Part shown: one piece after another, positions 1 through 7,801 of the stretch
How positions within the stretch are numbered: the first letter of the stretch is position 1
Layout: every line of letters starts with the position of its first letter
From: Dendrophyllia cribrosa
Taxonomy: Eukaryota > Cnidaria > Anthozoa > Scleractinia > Dendrophylliidae
Reading direction: 5' to 3'
DNA length: 64,000 nt
Assembly (NCBI GenBank): GCA_024195265.1
Contig: JAJLRJ010000010.1
Coordinates: 20,068,284-20,132,283, forward strand
The notes under the pieces: generated by a model
Databases searched by the model: none
The model's input: the letters and a program-made list of their open reading frames with translations, nothing else
Told to the model about the DNA's origin: nothing
Translations under genes and position numbers: made by a program

Positions 1-368
1 ATAATCTTGCACCCATTACTGTTTTCTTCTGCCGAGCAGCTCGTCTGGCTTTGCGTTGTAAGCGAATGAGAGAAGAATGAAAAAAGAACAAAGCGCGAGC
101 CTTTATAAAGGGAAAAAAAGCTGACGCCACCCCTCAGGCTACGAGGAAGCCCTTCGCTGACGTCTCTTGTCTTTGAAGGGCAATTTGTTTTGTCAACCAA
201 GCGTTTCCAGAAAGTGAGAGTGCTTTTTGTTTTGTGTTTTTCTTGCTTGTTTTTCGTTTTCTTGTTTTCGAATGTTCTTGTTGATTTTTTTCATCACGTT
301 TTTGACTTTTTTTTTTTTGACTTTTTTTTTTTTTTTTTTTTGATGAATTCTTATTCAAAAAACCGGTT
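1..368. repeat. Left terminal inverted repeat of the provirus (outer part cut by window)
   Basis: Read in reverse complement it matches 14003-14344 almost base for base, from the AACCGGTT block (361-368) outwards to the window edge. It contains a palindromic CCTTTATAAAGG near 100-112 and long T runs near 309-341. The left copy is about 26 bases longer than the right because the T run next to GATGAATTC is expanded and partly duplicated. Confidence 0.95.
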
Positions 369-413
369 AGTGCAAGAAAAAGAGCACACGTGTTTTGACC
401 ATTTTAAAGCAAC

Positions 414-419
414 TTTATT
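414..419 (-). terminator. AATAAA polyadenylation signal
   Basis: AATAAA on the minus strand, about 80 bases after the stop of the leftmost minus-strand gene and just inside the left TIR. It is the expected place for 3' end formation of that gene. Confidence 0.5.
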
Positions 420-499
420 ACAACAATCTTGTTGTGAAAACAGGTCAACAATTTAAATAGTGACAACTTTTAAACGTCTCTTTTTTCTGAACAACTTTC

Positions 500-1408
500 T
501 TACTCTTGCACCCAACCGCGAGGTTTGTGTCGTTTCAAGGCGACCCCTTTTCCTTTTTGAATAATGTTTTCTATCTTGGCTTGTCTTTGCTTTTCTCTCT
601 GTTTCATGCTTTCCTTGTGCTCTTGATATTCTGTTTCCAGTTGACCCCACAGTTTGTCACGACGTTCCAGCAGCTCTCTTTTGTGTGCTTCCACGGCAGC
701 ATCGAATGTGTCTTTGTCCGTGGTCCAGTATTTGAGGTCGCTGAAGGGCAAACCATAGTTTTCTGAGTTTAATTGATCGTCCAACTCTCGTATGACTTCA
801 GCAGACTTTTGAGCCACTTGCCAATCTAGATCAGCCATTTTCACCTCGTTAGGATTATTGCCGGCGCGCTTGGCCTCGTCCAAATTCTGTTTAGCCACGT
901 TGACGAAGTTTTCCAATTGTTTGTCAATGTTCTTTGATTGCTGGTGCGCTTCTTGAAATGACTTGGGAGGTGGTGGAAGTGTGGATCCAAGGGGTGGTTT
1001 GGGGGGAATAATATCATCCGTTCGGGCTTGGTTTTCCGCCGCCGAAAGAGGGGGAGGTCTTCTCAAGAGCGCAGAGGTCTGACGGGGGTCTATCATGTGT
1101 CGTAGTTGATTCTGAAGTCGAAAGTATTCGCTGCTCTTACTTCCGTACGAAGGTAACTTGGGCGGTTGCCCTTCACCTTCCACGCTCTTCATGGCATCCA
1201 TGACACGCATGACGCGATCCAAACGAGGGGCATTGACCAATTGGTCCGTCAAGAATTGACGTTTCCAGTAGGCTTCGTTGGGGTCGGGGGGTGTTTGTTC
1301 ACCCCTTCCCCATTGACGGGATGAATCGGGTAGAAAGGGAACCGGCGGTTTCATCCAGGGGGGATCTTTGGGCACCAACATCATCTCTCGAGCGTATTTG
1401 TCCGTCAT
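500..1408 (-). CDS. Uncharacterised virion-type protein, 302 aa
   Basis: I do not recognise this protein. It is hydrophilic and Pro-rich in its first third (several PP pairs near residues 14-45 and 112-150), then mostly charged and probably helical (about 150-290), ending in a Lys/Arg-rich tail. There is no signal peptide or membrane segment. It is the last gene before the left TIR, and its start overlaps the stop of the next gene upstream by four bases (1405-1408), which suggests coupled expression. Its place at the end of the structural cluster suggests a minor virion or scaffold protein, but that is inference only. Confidence 0.75.
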   Translation of the reverse strand: MTDKYAREMMLVPKDPPWMKPPVPFLPDSSRQWGRGEQTPPDPNEAYWKRQFLTDQLVNAPRLDRVMRVMDAMKSVEGEGQPPKLPSYGSKSSEYFRLQNQLRHMIDPRQTSALLRRPPPLSAAENQARTDDIIPPKPPLGSTLPPPPKSFQEAHQQSKNIDKQLENFVNVAKQNLDEAKRAGNNPNEVKMADLDWQVAQKSAEVIRELDDQLNSENYGLPFSDLKYWTTDKDTFDAAVEAHKRELLERRDKLWGQLETEYQEHKESMKQREKQRQAKIENIIQKGKGVALKRHKPRGWVQE

Positions 1409-2028
1409 GACGACAAGGCGTCTAGTCCGGCTTGCAAAAAGGGAACGAGTTTTTCTCCTCCTACTCTTCTTAAGAGCCTCTTTCTTTCGTGCAAAGGCGT
1501 CGTCAGTGCACTGATGCGTCGAATCGTTTTCCTGTTACCCAGAAGAGGGGTTTTGACGTAAGCGGGTACTTGGATCACGTTGTCGTAGAGATTACGTATC
1601 AGATCGGTCAGAGCTCGCAATTGTTCGTTGCTGGCTCTTTTTATGTCCTCCGAAAACGTCCGGCGATCCGTCAACCCCGATAACCAGTCGGCTTGTTCTT
1701 GCATGCGCCATCCCCTTGATCTTTTGCCTGCACCTTGTTGTTCTTGCTTCTTCTTCTTCTTTTTTTTCTTTTTCGAGAGTTGACTTGCAAGCACACCGCC
1801 CAAAGTGGCCGCTAAAATCGCTCCCGCTGTCGCCGCATTGGCTGTCTTGATTCCTTTTTTCAAGGCAATACTGGCTTTCACGGCTCGGTTGGGTCTCCCA
1901 AAACGATCGGTAGTGGCCTTCTTTCTTGGGGCATCAAATCCCGAGTTCGCTCGTCGCTCTGCAGCAGAAGTGGGCGAAAAATTTGAATTGACAGGAAAAG
2001 CACGCCAAGCGCCTCTAGGTGGGGCCAT
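1405..2028 (-). CDS. Basic membrane-active virion-type protein, 207 aa
   Basis: The frame is open from 2109, but the start at 2028 (MAPPRGAW) fits better with the TATA box at 2066-2073. The N-terminal half is basic. At about residues 88-108 lies a Gly/Ala-rich hydrophobic stretch (AGAILAATLGGVLASQL) followed at once by a run of nine Lys and then QEQQGAGKRSRG. The C-terminal part is mixed charged helix. The hydrophobic plus poly-Lys module recurs in the 194- and 139-residue neighbours. A membrane-disrupting or DNA-condensing minor capsid role like adenovirus VI, VII or X is a reasonable inference; sequence identity to those is not visible by eye. Confidence 0.72.
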   Translation of the reverse strand: MAPPRGAWRAFPVNSNFSPTSAAERRANSGFDAPRKKATTDRFGRPNRAVKASIALKKGIKTANAATAGAILAATLGGVLASQLSKKKKKKKKKQEQQGAGKRSRGWRMQEQADWLSGLTDRRTFSEDIKRASNEQLRALTDLIRNLYDNVIQVPAYVKTPLLGNRKTIRRISALTTPLHERKRLLRRVGGEKLVPFLQAGLDALSS

Positions 2029-2065
2029 CACAAAAAACTGTGTGTGTCCTGCAGTTTCCTCCTTT

Positions 2066-2073
2066 CTTATATC
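2066..2073 (-). promoter_or_regulatory. TATA-like box of the 207-aa gene
   Basis: GATATAAG on the minus strand, about 38-45 bases before the ATG at 2028. This favours the internal start over the longer open frame. Confidence 0.45.
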
Positions 2074-2083
2074 CTTCGCCTGC

Positions 2084-2443
2084 CTACACCGAGGTCGTGG
2101 AATTTTCAAGTTGAAATTGCACGTGTGACGGTAAATGATTGGGTAGACCTACTAGTTTGGACAGACCAGGTTCTTGAGCCCAACGGGGCAAGGATGTTCT
2201 TTTTTTTCTACCGCCCTTCTGAGGTTTCTTTTTTCTCAAACGGTTGAAGCGTTTCGAGAGCCACTTTACACCACGTTTGCCATGCTCGGCTACCTTGCCG
2301 AGTACCTCTGGTCCTTTGTCCATGGCGTGTTCAATCCCTTGACTTAAGAGATTGGCCACAATGGGAGCTGCCGTGGCCACGGCCATGTCGGCGCCCAAAC
2401 CTTTTCCACGCTGTCTTGTTTTCTTTCTGCGAACGGTTGGCAT
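2084..2443 (-). CDS. Small basic protein, 119 aa
   Basis: Unrecognised. It begins with a basic MPTVRRKKTRQRGKG stretch, then a hydrophobic Ala/Val-rich segment (about residues 18-36, ADMAVATAAPIVANLL), an amphipathic helix, and a second basic patch with QKGGRKKR near residue 80. Length, charge and layout match the neighbouring small virion-type proteins. A TATA box lies 35-40 bases upstream of the ATG. Its 3' end overlaps the leader of the next gene. It may be a core (DNA-binding) or membrane-active protein; no fold is claimed. Confidence 0.7.
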   Translation of the reverse strand: MPTVRRKKTRQRGKGLGADMAVATAAPIVANLLSQGIEHAMDKGPEVLGKVAEHGKRGVKWLSKRFNRLRKKKPQKGGRKKRTSLPRWAQEPGLSKLVGLPNHLPSHVQFQLENSTTSV

Positions 2444-2477
2444 GGTGAATGTACTTGCGGATGAGGACTACTCTCTC

Positions 2478-2483
2478 TTTATA
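2478..2483 (-). promoter_or_regulatory. TATA box of the 119-aa gene
   Basis: TATAAA on the minus strand 35-40 bases before the ATG at 2443, the usual spacing for a core promoter with a short leader. Confidence 0.5.
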
Positions 2484-2489
2484 CCTTCC

Positions 2490-3074
2490 TTAAACTTCCC
2501 AGGGTTTGCGATGCGCTTTATAATGCCCCGTGGCTCCTTTGGCTCCCATACGCTTGTAATCTTTTCTCTTTCCAACCTCGTATCCCACTTTGGCAGCACT
2601 GCTTAGCAGCGTTAAAAACCCTCCTTCTTGTTTCTTCTTCTTCTTTTTCTTCTTCTGGGTGAAGACTTTGGCTGTTAAGGCACCCAAAAACGCTGCTGGC
2701 ACGGCCGCCGCAGCTCCTCCTAATGCAGCACCTGCTGTTAATTTTCCTGTTAAGGTTTCGGGAGTCATCTTATCTCGCAAGCGCCACATCTTTCTGTTGA
2801 CCCAACGATCGACCTTCTGAGCGGGTCGGTTGGCATAGGCTTTGGCCATGGCTCTTGATCTCTGGCTGCCATCGATCCCGCGACCTCTTTGACTGCGACG
2901 GATCTGTGCTTGCCAGGCCGCCCGACCCGTGGTGAGATCGCTTGCATCTTGCAATTGTATCCCTTTCCCAACCACGTAACGGGTAAAAGGAACCCCTTGC
3001 GACCAAGGCGCTCGAGCGATGCGTGGCATGGTGGGCCATGTTCCATAGGTGGGAATGACAATGAGGGACTGCAT
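2490..3074 (-). CDS. Basic protein with membrane segment, poly-Lys and QEGG site, 194 aa
   Basis: The order is: an N-terminal region of about 100 basic residues; a long Gly/Ala hydrophobic segment (about 113-140, GAALGGAAAAVPAAFLGAL); a Lys9 run; then QEGG followed by an amphipathic FLTLLSSAAKVGYEVGKR helix. QEGG directly before an amphipathic helix looks like a cleavage site for the adenain-type protease encoded at 4259-4825, comparable to release of lytic peptides from adenovirus protein VI. That comparison is inference. The start at 3074 is used because a TATA box lies about 42 bases upstream. Confidence 0.75.
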   Translation of the reverse strand: MQSLIVIPTYGTWPTMPRIARAPWSQGVPFTRYVVGKGIQLQDASDLTTGRAAWQAQIRRSQRGRGIDGSQRSRAMAKAYANRPAQKVDRWVNRKMWRLRDKMTPETLTGKLTAGAALGGAAAAVPAAFLGALTAKVFTQKKKKKKKKQEGGFLTLLSSAAKVGYEVGKRKDYKRMGAKGATGHYKAHRKPWEV

Positions 3075-3087
3075 AACTGTTTTCTTT

Positions 3088-3504
3088 TTATGATTTCTTC
3101 TTCTTCGTCTTCGTCTTTTTTATAGCTTTGGCGATTAAAGTTCCCACTACGGGGGCCAAGACACCTCCCATCGCCCCAGCCATCAGGGCTCTTTTCGTTC
3201 CTGCTTTGAGTTTGGGGCGTTTGATGCCTGGTTTGAAAGCATTCTTGGCTTTGAATTGGGTTTGACGTCCCTTCTCCATGACCCTTTCACCCAGACTGGG
3301 GTTGGGGTTTTCCAACATCCACTGGAGGCGACGGGCACCTTCTTGCAATTTACCGCTTTCGTTTTGCAAGCGTCGATGCATGTCGGCTCTCTCCTTATTC
3401 CATCGCGCTCTGATTTGATTGGTGCGGGTGGCGCGAGATTTGCTAAAATCCTCCAACATGCCTCGTCCTCGCTGTCTTCTCCAATCTCGACGACGGAAAG
3501 ACAT
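3088..3504 (-). CDS. Small basic protein with C-terminal membrane segment, 138 aa
   Basis: The frame opens at 3513, but MSFRRRDW at 3504 is an equally good start. The first 60 residues are very Arg-rich, the middle is charged helix, and the end is a hydrophobic Gly/Ala segment (ALMAGAMGGVLAPVVGTLIA) followed by KAIKKTKTKKKKS at the C-terminus. This is the third protein here with the hydrophobic plus poly-Lys module, in this case with no downstream domain, so it resembles a tail-anchored peptide. Its start lies just past the in-frame extension of the ATPase gene. No homologue is recognised. Confidence 0.7.
   Translation of the reverse strand: MSFRRRDWRRQRGRGMLEDFSKSRATRTNQIRARWNKERADMHRRLQNESGKLQEGARRLQWMLENPNPSLGERVMEKGRQTQFKAKNAFKPGIKRPKLKAGTKRALMAGAMGGVLAPVVGTLIAKAIKKTKTKKKKS
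3116..3124 (-). promoter_or_regulatory. TATA box of the 194-aa gene
   Basis: CTATAAAAA on the minus strand about 42-50 bases before the ATG at 3074. It overlaps the 3' coding end of the neighbouring gene, showing how tightly the genes are packed. Confidence 0.45.
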
Positions 3505-3509
3505 TTTTC

Positions 3510-3674
3510 TCACGTTTTGTGTCTTCTCTTTTGAGCGGGTTGCAACACGGTAAGAGGTTCGGGATCGTCTATCAAGAGATGGGTACGAAAACGAATGGCG
3601 TCGTCGGTCCGAGGATGATGGTCGGTCAATAGATAGCCAAAAGGTCTCTCTGTGGCCCTTTTATAGATGGGCTA
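3510..3674 (-). pseudogene. In-frame continuation of the ATPase gene after a TAG stop
   Basis: Directly after the TAG at 3672-3674 the ATPase frame stays open for about 53 codons to a TGA at 3510-3512. The continuation contains an RPFGYLL segment followed by an acidic and basic tail, as expected for the C-terminus of Polinton packaging ATPases. This points to a nonsense mutation, or much less likely readthrough, rather than a natural end at 3672. Confidence 0.6.
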
Positions 3675-4217
3675 AAATGCCTCTGAATCACCCAACCAAC
3701 GATTGCCCAGCATCTTGATGTAACGGGTATCCGCAGGATTTTTGAAGAGAACGGTGTAATGATAATTGCGATTTTGACCAGCTTGTTCCTTGCCCGAATG
3801 GAAGAGGTTCTGCGACAGGAAAATCGCAAAGAGACCCAAGTGATGCGTTCCTTTGGTCAACAGTTGGGTCACTTGAGGTGACTTGCTGCTTTCGTGCATG
3901 AGATCGTCCATGATGATCAAACCGGGGCGTGTTTCGGGTGGAAAGAGTGCTTCCACGTTGTCTGGCAAGCCCTCGTGAAATTGCACGCCCATCTCTTGGA
4001 ATTGGTTAAAAATCGGTTGCCAGGCTGATCCATAGCAATACACGATTTTTTGAAAATAACAAGGGGATCTGTCGTCTTCCCGAAAGTAGCACGGAGCATC
4101 TTTGACCAACTTGTACAAGAAGGTTGTCTTGCCGCTCAAGGTAGGACCCACGATCTGCATGTTACCCGGGACCCTGAAACGTGGATCATAACAAGAGGGA
4201 GCATCTTCGGTTTCCAT
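3672..4217 (-). CDS. FtsK/HerA-type genome packaging ATPase, truncated by stop (181 aa)
   Basis: Predicted to pump viral DNA into capsids. The Walker A motif is GPTLSGKT at about residues 24-31. The Walker B motif is LIIMDDL at about 99-105, with two acidic residues. A conserved LSQNLFH segment follows near 153, the sensor-type region of the A32/FtsK family. The family is usually about 230-250 residues; here translation stops at 181 at a TAG, although the same frame continues to 3510. As read, the protein lacks its C-terminal part. It sits next to the protease gene, as in many Polintons. A CATAAAAG box lies about 40 bases upstream of the ATG. Confidence 0.88.
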   Translation of the reverse strand: METEDAPSCYDPRFRVPGNMQIVGPTLSGKTTFLYKLVKDAPCYFREDDRSPCYFQKIVYCYGSAWQPIFNQFQEMGVQFHEGLPDNVEALFPPETRPGLIIMDDLMHESSKSPQVTQLLTKGTHHLGLFAIFLSQNLFHSGKEQAGQNRNYHYTVLFKNPADTRYIKMLGNRWLGDSEAF

Positions 4218-4254
4218 GTTTTTAACCTGTCACCCCGTAAAAAACACCGTTCTT

Positions 4255-4263
4255 CCTTTTATG
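4255..4263 (-). promoter_or_regulatory. TATA-like box of the ATPase gene
   Basis: CATAAAAGG on the minus strand, 38-46 bases before the ATG at 4217. It overlaps the stop codon region of the protease gene. Confidence 0.4.
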
Positions 4264-4825
4264 CCTTTCTTTTGCAAAGATTCAACCGTTTGATCCGACA
4301 CATCTGGTTGGGGCTTCCATCCTCATCATACAGTCCCCCTGCCAGGTGTTGGTGTTGTAAACTCGGGAATTCTTCCCGTACTCGTTCCACCACGGCCGTA
4401 TCGTTGTAGACACGATCCGTGTATGAGAAGGGTCGAACAATTTGGGTCATGGGTTTGCCGCGGCAACGATGAAATAAGTAGTACAAACAATAATCTCCGC
4501 ACACATCGGTGTTGGTTCCTTGTAGCTCTTGTGGAATGTGACGGAAAAGGTCGAAACAACGCCACGCTGCGTTGTAGAAGGATGGCGCTCGCGCGTAACT
4601 ATCAAAGAATTCTCCGTGGTCTTGACTCGCCCAAAACACCGCTATCCAATGTTGGCCGGGTAAGCGTATGGGGTCCGTGTTCCATATGGCGCACTTGGGG
4701 TACTCGACGGGTTGACAGGCTCCTTCATCCGCACCAAACACGTCCCAAAAGTATTTTGAAATGTTGTCATCGCCTCGACACGCTTTTCGCAATTGCAACG
4801 TGTCATGCATTTTTACTGCAGGCAA
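4259..4825 (-). CDS. Adenain-type cysteine protease (maturation protease), 188 aa
   Basis: Cleaves virion precursor proteins. The catalytic layout of the adenovirus protease (peptidase C5) is visible: His in HWIAVFW (about residue 59), Asp in FFDSYAR (about 74), and the nucleophile Cys in DVCGDYCLYYL (about 107-117), with a Gln-containing segment before it. The length, about 190, is near the family norm of 200. A TATA box lies 70-77 bases before the start at 4825; a second Met is at 4810. The neighbouring small proteins carry repeated QxGG sites, which are plausible substrates. Confidence 0.88.
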   Translation of the reverse strand: MPAVKMHDTLQLRKACRGDDNISKYFWDVFGADEGACQPVEYPKCAIWNTDPIRLPGQHWIAVFWASQDHGEFFDSYARAPSFYNAAWRCFDLFRHIPQELQGTNTDVCGDYCLYYLFHRCRGKPMTQIVRPFSYTDRVYNDTAVVERVREEFPSLQHQHLAGGLYDEDGSPNQMCRIKRLNLCKRKA

Positions 4826-5124
4826 CAGGCATCACTTTTTTTGGCGTAACCTTTGTCGCGGGCCCAACGCGTGAACCCTTTGTTTCCACCGCGTCTTTTA
4901 TAAGACGCATACTCGGCTTTGTACCTGTTCACGTTTCGTCGGGCCTTGTCGTGGTCGATGGGTTGTTGCATGGCTTCGATGGCGTCCCGTGTCACTTGGA
5001 TCCCTTTCTTAAAATCCACCACAATGGAGACGAAACCTCCTCGTTGAATACCTCCCTGCCTTGTCATCCGACGATTTCTTCGTCTTTGGGCGCTGTCTCG
5101 TCTGGCACGGGATGGCTTGACCAT
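4813..5124 (-). CDS. Small Arg/Lys-rich protein with QRGG site, 103 aa
   Basis: The open frame extends to 5145, but that part is only a poly-Lys run read from an A tract; MVKPSRARR at 5124 is the likelier start. After a basic head the sequence reads IQRGG then FVSIVVDFKKG, again a QxGG site followed by a hydrophobic stretch. The rest is basic helix rich in Arg and Tyr, ending in CC. This fits a processed core or minor capsid protein. The 3' end overlaps the protease start by 13 bases. No homologue is recognised. Confidence 0.68.
   Translation of the reverse strand: MVKPSRARRDSAQRRRNRRMTRQGGIQRGGFVSIVVDFKKGIQVTRDAIEAMQQPIDHDKARRNVNRYKAEYASYKRRGGNKGFTRWARDKGYAKKSDACCLQ
4895..4902 (-). promoter_or_regulatory. 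TATA box of the protease gene
   Basis: TATAAAAG on the minus strand, inside a small palindrome (GCGTCTTTTATAAGACGC), about 70 bases before the ATG at 4825. Confidence 0.45.
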
Positions 5125-5165
5125 CTTTTTTTTTTTTTTTGACAAGGTGGATCTTTTTTTTTTTA

Positions 5166-5402
5166 TTATCTCCGCCGCTTTTTGGCCTTTAAAAAATGCT
5201 CCACATTGTCTTTTATGCCTTTGAATGCTTGCTTGCCCAGGAACAAGCCTGCCGTAGCAAACGAAGGGGCAGGTCCTGATAAAAACATACTGGCTCCCTC
5301 GGCTATTTTATCCTGCAGGGTGGGTCGTCTCACGAACCTAGCACCCCCTCTGTGGTACCTCTTTTTGCGAGATACTCTTCTTCTTTTCTTTCTGCAAGGC
5401 AT
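5166..5402 (-). CDS. Small basic protein, 78 aa
   Basis: The open frame extends to 5555, but MPCRKKRRRVSRKKR at 5402 has a TATA box 32 bases upstream and is the likely start. The order is a highly basic N-terminus, then YHRGGARF (a possible protease site), then a mildly hydrophobic Gly/Ala/Ser segment (about 38-58), then a Lys/Arg tail. It is comparable in size and charge to adenovirus core peptide X, but no identity can be claimed. Confidence 0.65.
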   Translation of the reverse strand: MPCRKKRRRVSRKKRYHRGGARFVRRPTLQDKIAEGASMFLSGPAPSFATAGLFLGKQAFKGIKDNVEHFLKAKKRRR

Positions 5403-5433
5403 TTTCAAAACTGACCAAGGAGGACTTGTGCCC

Positions 5434-5443
5434 TTTTTTATAG
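5434..5443 (-). promoter_or_regulatory. TATA box of the 78-aa gene
   Basis: CTATAAAAAA on the minus strand, 32-41 bases before the ATG at 5402. Confidence 0.5.
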
Positions 5444-5650
5444 GGGGCCCGAGGAACAGGAGAGTGACACACACAAACATCACCAAAAAAGATAAAACAT
5501 TTTTATTAAACTTTTTTTTTTTTTTTCTTGTTACAAAAAAGCTCTTTTCAAACAAGGCATCTAAAGTTCATGAAATAGGCAAGTGACATTTTTATTGACC
5601 TCTTTTTTTTTTTTATTGTTACAAAAAGATAATGTTTTCTCCAGCTCTTT

Positions 5651-7078
5651 TCACACCAAGGCATCGGACAAGAGCACTGGGCCTTGAGTGGTTCCTCTGT
5701 TGTCAATCTGCAACAGACTCTCATCTGTGTTGTACAAGAACAAAGCTTGCAATGCTACACCTGTCGTTGTAGAAAACCCCAGCCTGACGTTGATCAGCAT
5801 TTGCAACTGCGGGGTGACAGAATCACCTCCATCTTGGACAGCCGTCAAATCAAAGGGTACAAAGTAGAAACCCTTTTCAAAGGTATCGGGATCCAACAGG
5901 TAAGCATCGCGTCTCTTTTTGCCTGAGGCATTCAGCAACAAATCATAGATCTCGTATTTGTTGGTAAGATCCAGTTTGGCTTTGTTCACTGGGACTCCGT
6001 TGGCTGTGCACTCGGCACTGGTGATGTTGAATCCTGAAAAATTGGCTTTGAAGTCAAAGGGATTTTTATTGAATTCTCCCTGATAACGCGCATCTTCCAA
6101 CACCACCAACCAAAACAAGCGCGGGGAACGTCCTTGAAACACATCGTTGAACTCCACTTGGCTGACGCCTGTTGGAATGTACCTGTTCTCGCATCGCATG
6201 CGCCTGAAGGGGAAGGAGAGGGGGTTGGCCACCGTGGTCTTTTCCACTTGTTCTTCCATGTACTTCATGATGATATCATTGGGAACGCGATAAAACACAC
6301 GGAGAAAACACTCTTGGGCCAAGACTTCAAAACTAGCCGTGTTGTTCACGGCCCCAGCTGCAGTGGACTTGTCCAGGGCCATGGACATCAAACAGAACTT
6401 GGGGTCATTGAACTCGATCTCAAATTCTACTCTGGTGTTGGGTGGGACGTTCTGTTCTATCTGGCAAAAATTACAAGGCAAAGGGCACACGTTGAATTCG
6501 AACTTGCCCGTGCCATTGACACAGATCTTTTGTCGTTGAACCCCTCCAGGATTATGAGTGGCTAGGCCTCCCCATTTATCCATCTGTCCTGCGCTATCTT
6601 TGTACCATCCTTGTCGCTTGAGGCGGCTGGCTTCGTCCCAGGGATCTGCTTCCAACAAGGTCTTGAAATATTCTCGGTATGCCAAATTCACCCCAGCCGT
6701 GGACTCAGTTTCGTTGTTGTTGACTCGACAACGAACTTGACGGATACAACTGTACCCAAAATTGTTCACTGGGCCTACAATAGCTTGGTTGGTGGTGAAG
6801 TCATTCAAGGGTGCTTTTGTGGAGCCCAGTTTGAAGTACGTTTTAAGATGCAGCTCGATCTCGCTGGGGCAGAAGGGGTAAGGTCGATCGGCCAAACGAA
6901 ACTGGAGAGGGTTTGACGAAGTGGTCTGAGATTTCACATCTTCAAAGTGCCATTTGTATTCTGTGGCATCAATTTCTCGCGGAGGGCGATAATTGTAAAG
7001 ACCCTGATCGGCCTGCACGATGATCCCACCGTTGTTGTTGTTGTTGTTGTTGTCTGTGTCATCTGACCCTTGTGACAT
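5651..7078 (-). CDS. Major capsid protein, hexon-like double jelly roll, 475 aa
   Basis: Builds the capsid shell. It resembles the metazoan Polinton capsid family often labelled F54H12.2-like. An N-terminal Asn run (about 10-16) is followed by a PVNNFGYSC region (about 103-111), YREYFKTLLEAD (about 132-143), GWYKDSAGQMD (about 155-165), a KNPFDF segment (about 337-342) and a C-terminal INVRLGF strand, in the order expected for that family. The length is normal. A TATA box is 47 bases upstream. Downstream (5403-5650) is an A/T-rich gap of about 250 bases with long T runs on the plus strand and no gene. Confidence 0.88.
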   Translation of the reverse strand: MSQGSDDTDNNNNNNNGGIIVQADQGLYNYRPPREIDATEYKWHFEDVKSQTTSSNPLQFRLADRPYPFCPSEIELHLKTYFKLGSTKAPLNDFTTNQAIVGPVNNFGYSCIRQVRCRVNNNETESTAGVNLAYREYFKTLLEADPWDEASRLKRQGWYKDSAGQMDKWGGLATHNPGGVQRQKICVNGTGKFEFNVCPLPCNFCQIEQNVPPNTRVEFEIEFNDPKFCLMSMALDKSTAAGAVNNTASFEVLAQECFLRVFYRVPNDIIMKYMEEQVEKTTVANPLSFPFRRMRCENRYIPTGVSQVEFNDVFQGRSPRLFWLVVLEDARYQGEFNKNPFDFKANFSGFNITSAECTANGVPVNKAKLDLTNKYEIYDLLLNASGKKRRDAYLLDPDTFEKGFYFVPFDLTAVQDGGDSVTPQLQMLINVRLGFSTTTGVALQALFLYNTDESLLQIDNRGTTQGPVLLSDALV

Positions 7079-7124
7079 GCTGACGGTGACGTCTAGTCAA
7101 ATGGTCGACCACCCGTGGATGCTC

Positions 7125-7134
7125 CTTTTTATAG
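7125..7134 (-). promoter_or_regulatory. TATA box of the capsid gene
   Basis: CTATAAAAAG on the minus strand, 47-56 bases before the capsid ATG at 7078. It overlaps the last codons of the 217-aa gene. Confidence 0.55.
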
Positions 7135-7782
7135 GAGCTCGTTGAAACAATCACCGTGACCCGTTCGTCTACGTTTTTTTCCTCTTACTCTCTCTCGATT
7201 CTCTCCCATGCCCACCTGAAAGCCAGGAATAGCATTGGGCAACACCCCGATGGGTCTCCCTCCCAGACGCCGATAGAGATTTTCATCCAAACTCGCGGCC
7301 GTGATGTTGCGAGGTCGACGAGGGGTTCTTTGTCGAGATCGCCGCTTCCCAAAACCCCTCTGCGCTCTCAACAGTTGCTCGTACGTCATTTCGGAGAAAG
7401 GTAAGACCAGTCCTCCTTCCTGATAATCGGCCGTCCCACCGTCGTACTTGTCTCCTCTTCCTCCTCGTTGCATCTTTTTCTTTTTTTTCTTGCGGGGCAG
7501 TTCTCGTTTTGTCTTTGTCTTTTTCTTGCGGGGCGGTTCCTCCTCCTCTTCCTCTTCCTCCTCCTCCTTCTTCCGACAATGACTTTTGTAAAATTTGCGG
7601 GCGGCTCGACAGGCTGTTTCGTATCCCGCGTTGGCCGCTAAATTACCCAGATAACTCACTGCAGGACCTGCCAGCGTGCCCCAAAAACCCCCTTCTTGAT
7701 ACGGAGGCAGGCCTTGATTGTAACCATCACCACCACCTACTTGGATCCATTGCGATCTCAAAAACGTGCGACGCATTGGCAC
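7129..7782 (-). CDS. Basic virion-type precursor with three QxGG sites, 217 aa
   Basis: Three QxGG motifs divide the protein: YQEGG then FWGTLAGPAVSYLG (about residue 28), MQRGG then RGDKYD (about 106) and YQEGG then LVLPFSE (about 121). Between the first two lie a mildly hydrophobic helix, a Glu10 run and several poly-Lys blocks. The C-terminal third is basic and Pro/Arg-rich. The plan resembles a pVI- or pX-like precursor cut by the encoded adenain-type protease; this is inference from motif spacing. It starts 9 bases after an A-tract that follows the stop of the penton-like gene. Confidence 0.72.
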   Translation of the reverse strand: MPMRRTFLRSQWIQVGGGDGYNQGLPPYQEGGFWGTLAGPAVSYLGNLAANAGYETACRAARKFYKSHCRKKEEEEEEEEEEPPRKKKTKTKRELPRKKKKKKMQRGGRGDKYDGGTADYQEGGLVLPFSEMTYEQLLRAQRGFGKRRSRQRTPRRPRNITAASLDENLYRRLGGRPIGVLPNAIPGFQVGMGENRERVRGKKRRRTGHGDCFNELL

Positions 7783-7801
7783 TTTTTTTTTTTTTTTTTT
7801 T

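Noticed and set aside
1805..2128. Plus-strand ORF opposite the 207-aa gene
   Set aside because: Shadow of the minus-strand coding sequence; the minus strand has the TATA box and the module shared with neighbours.
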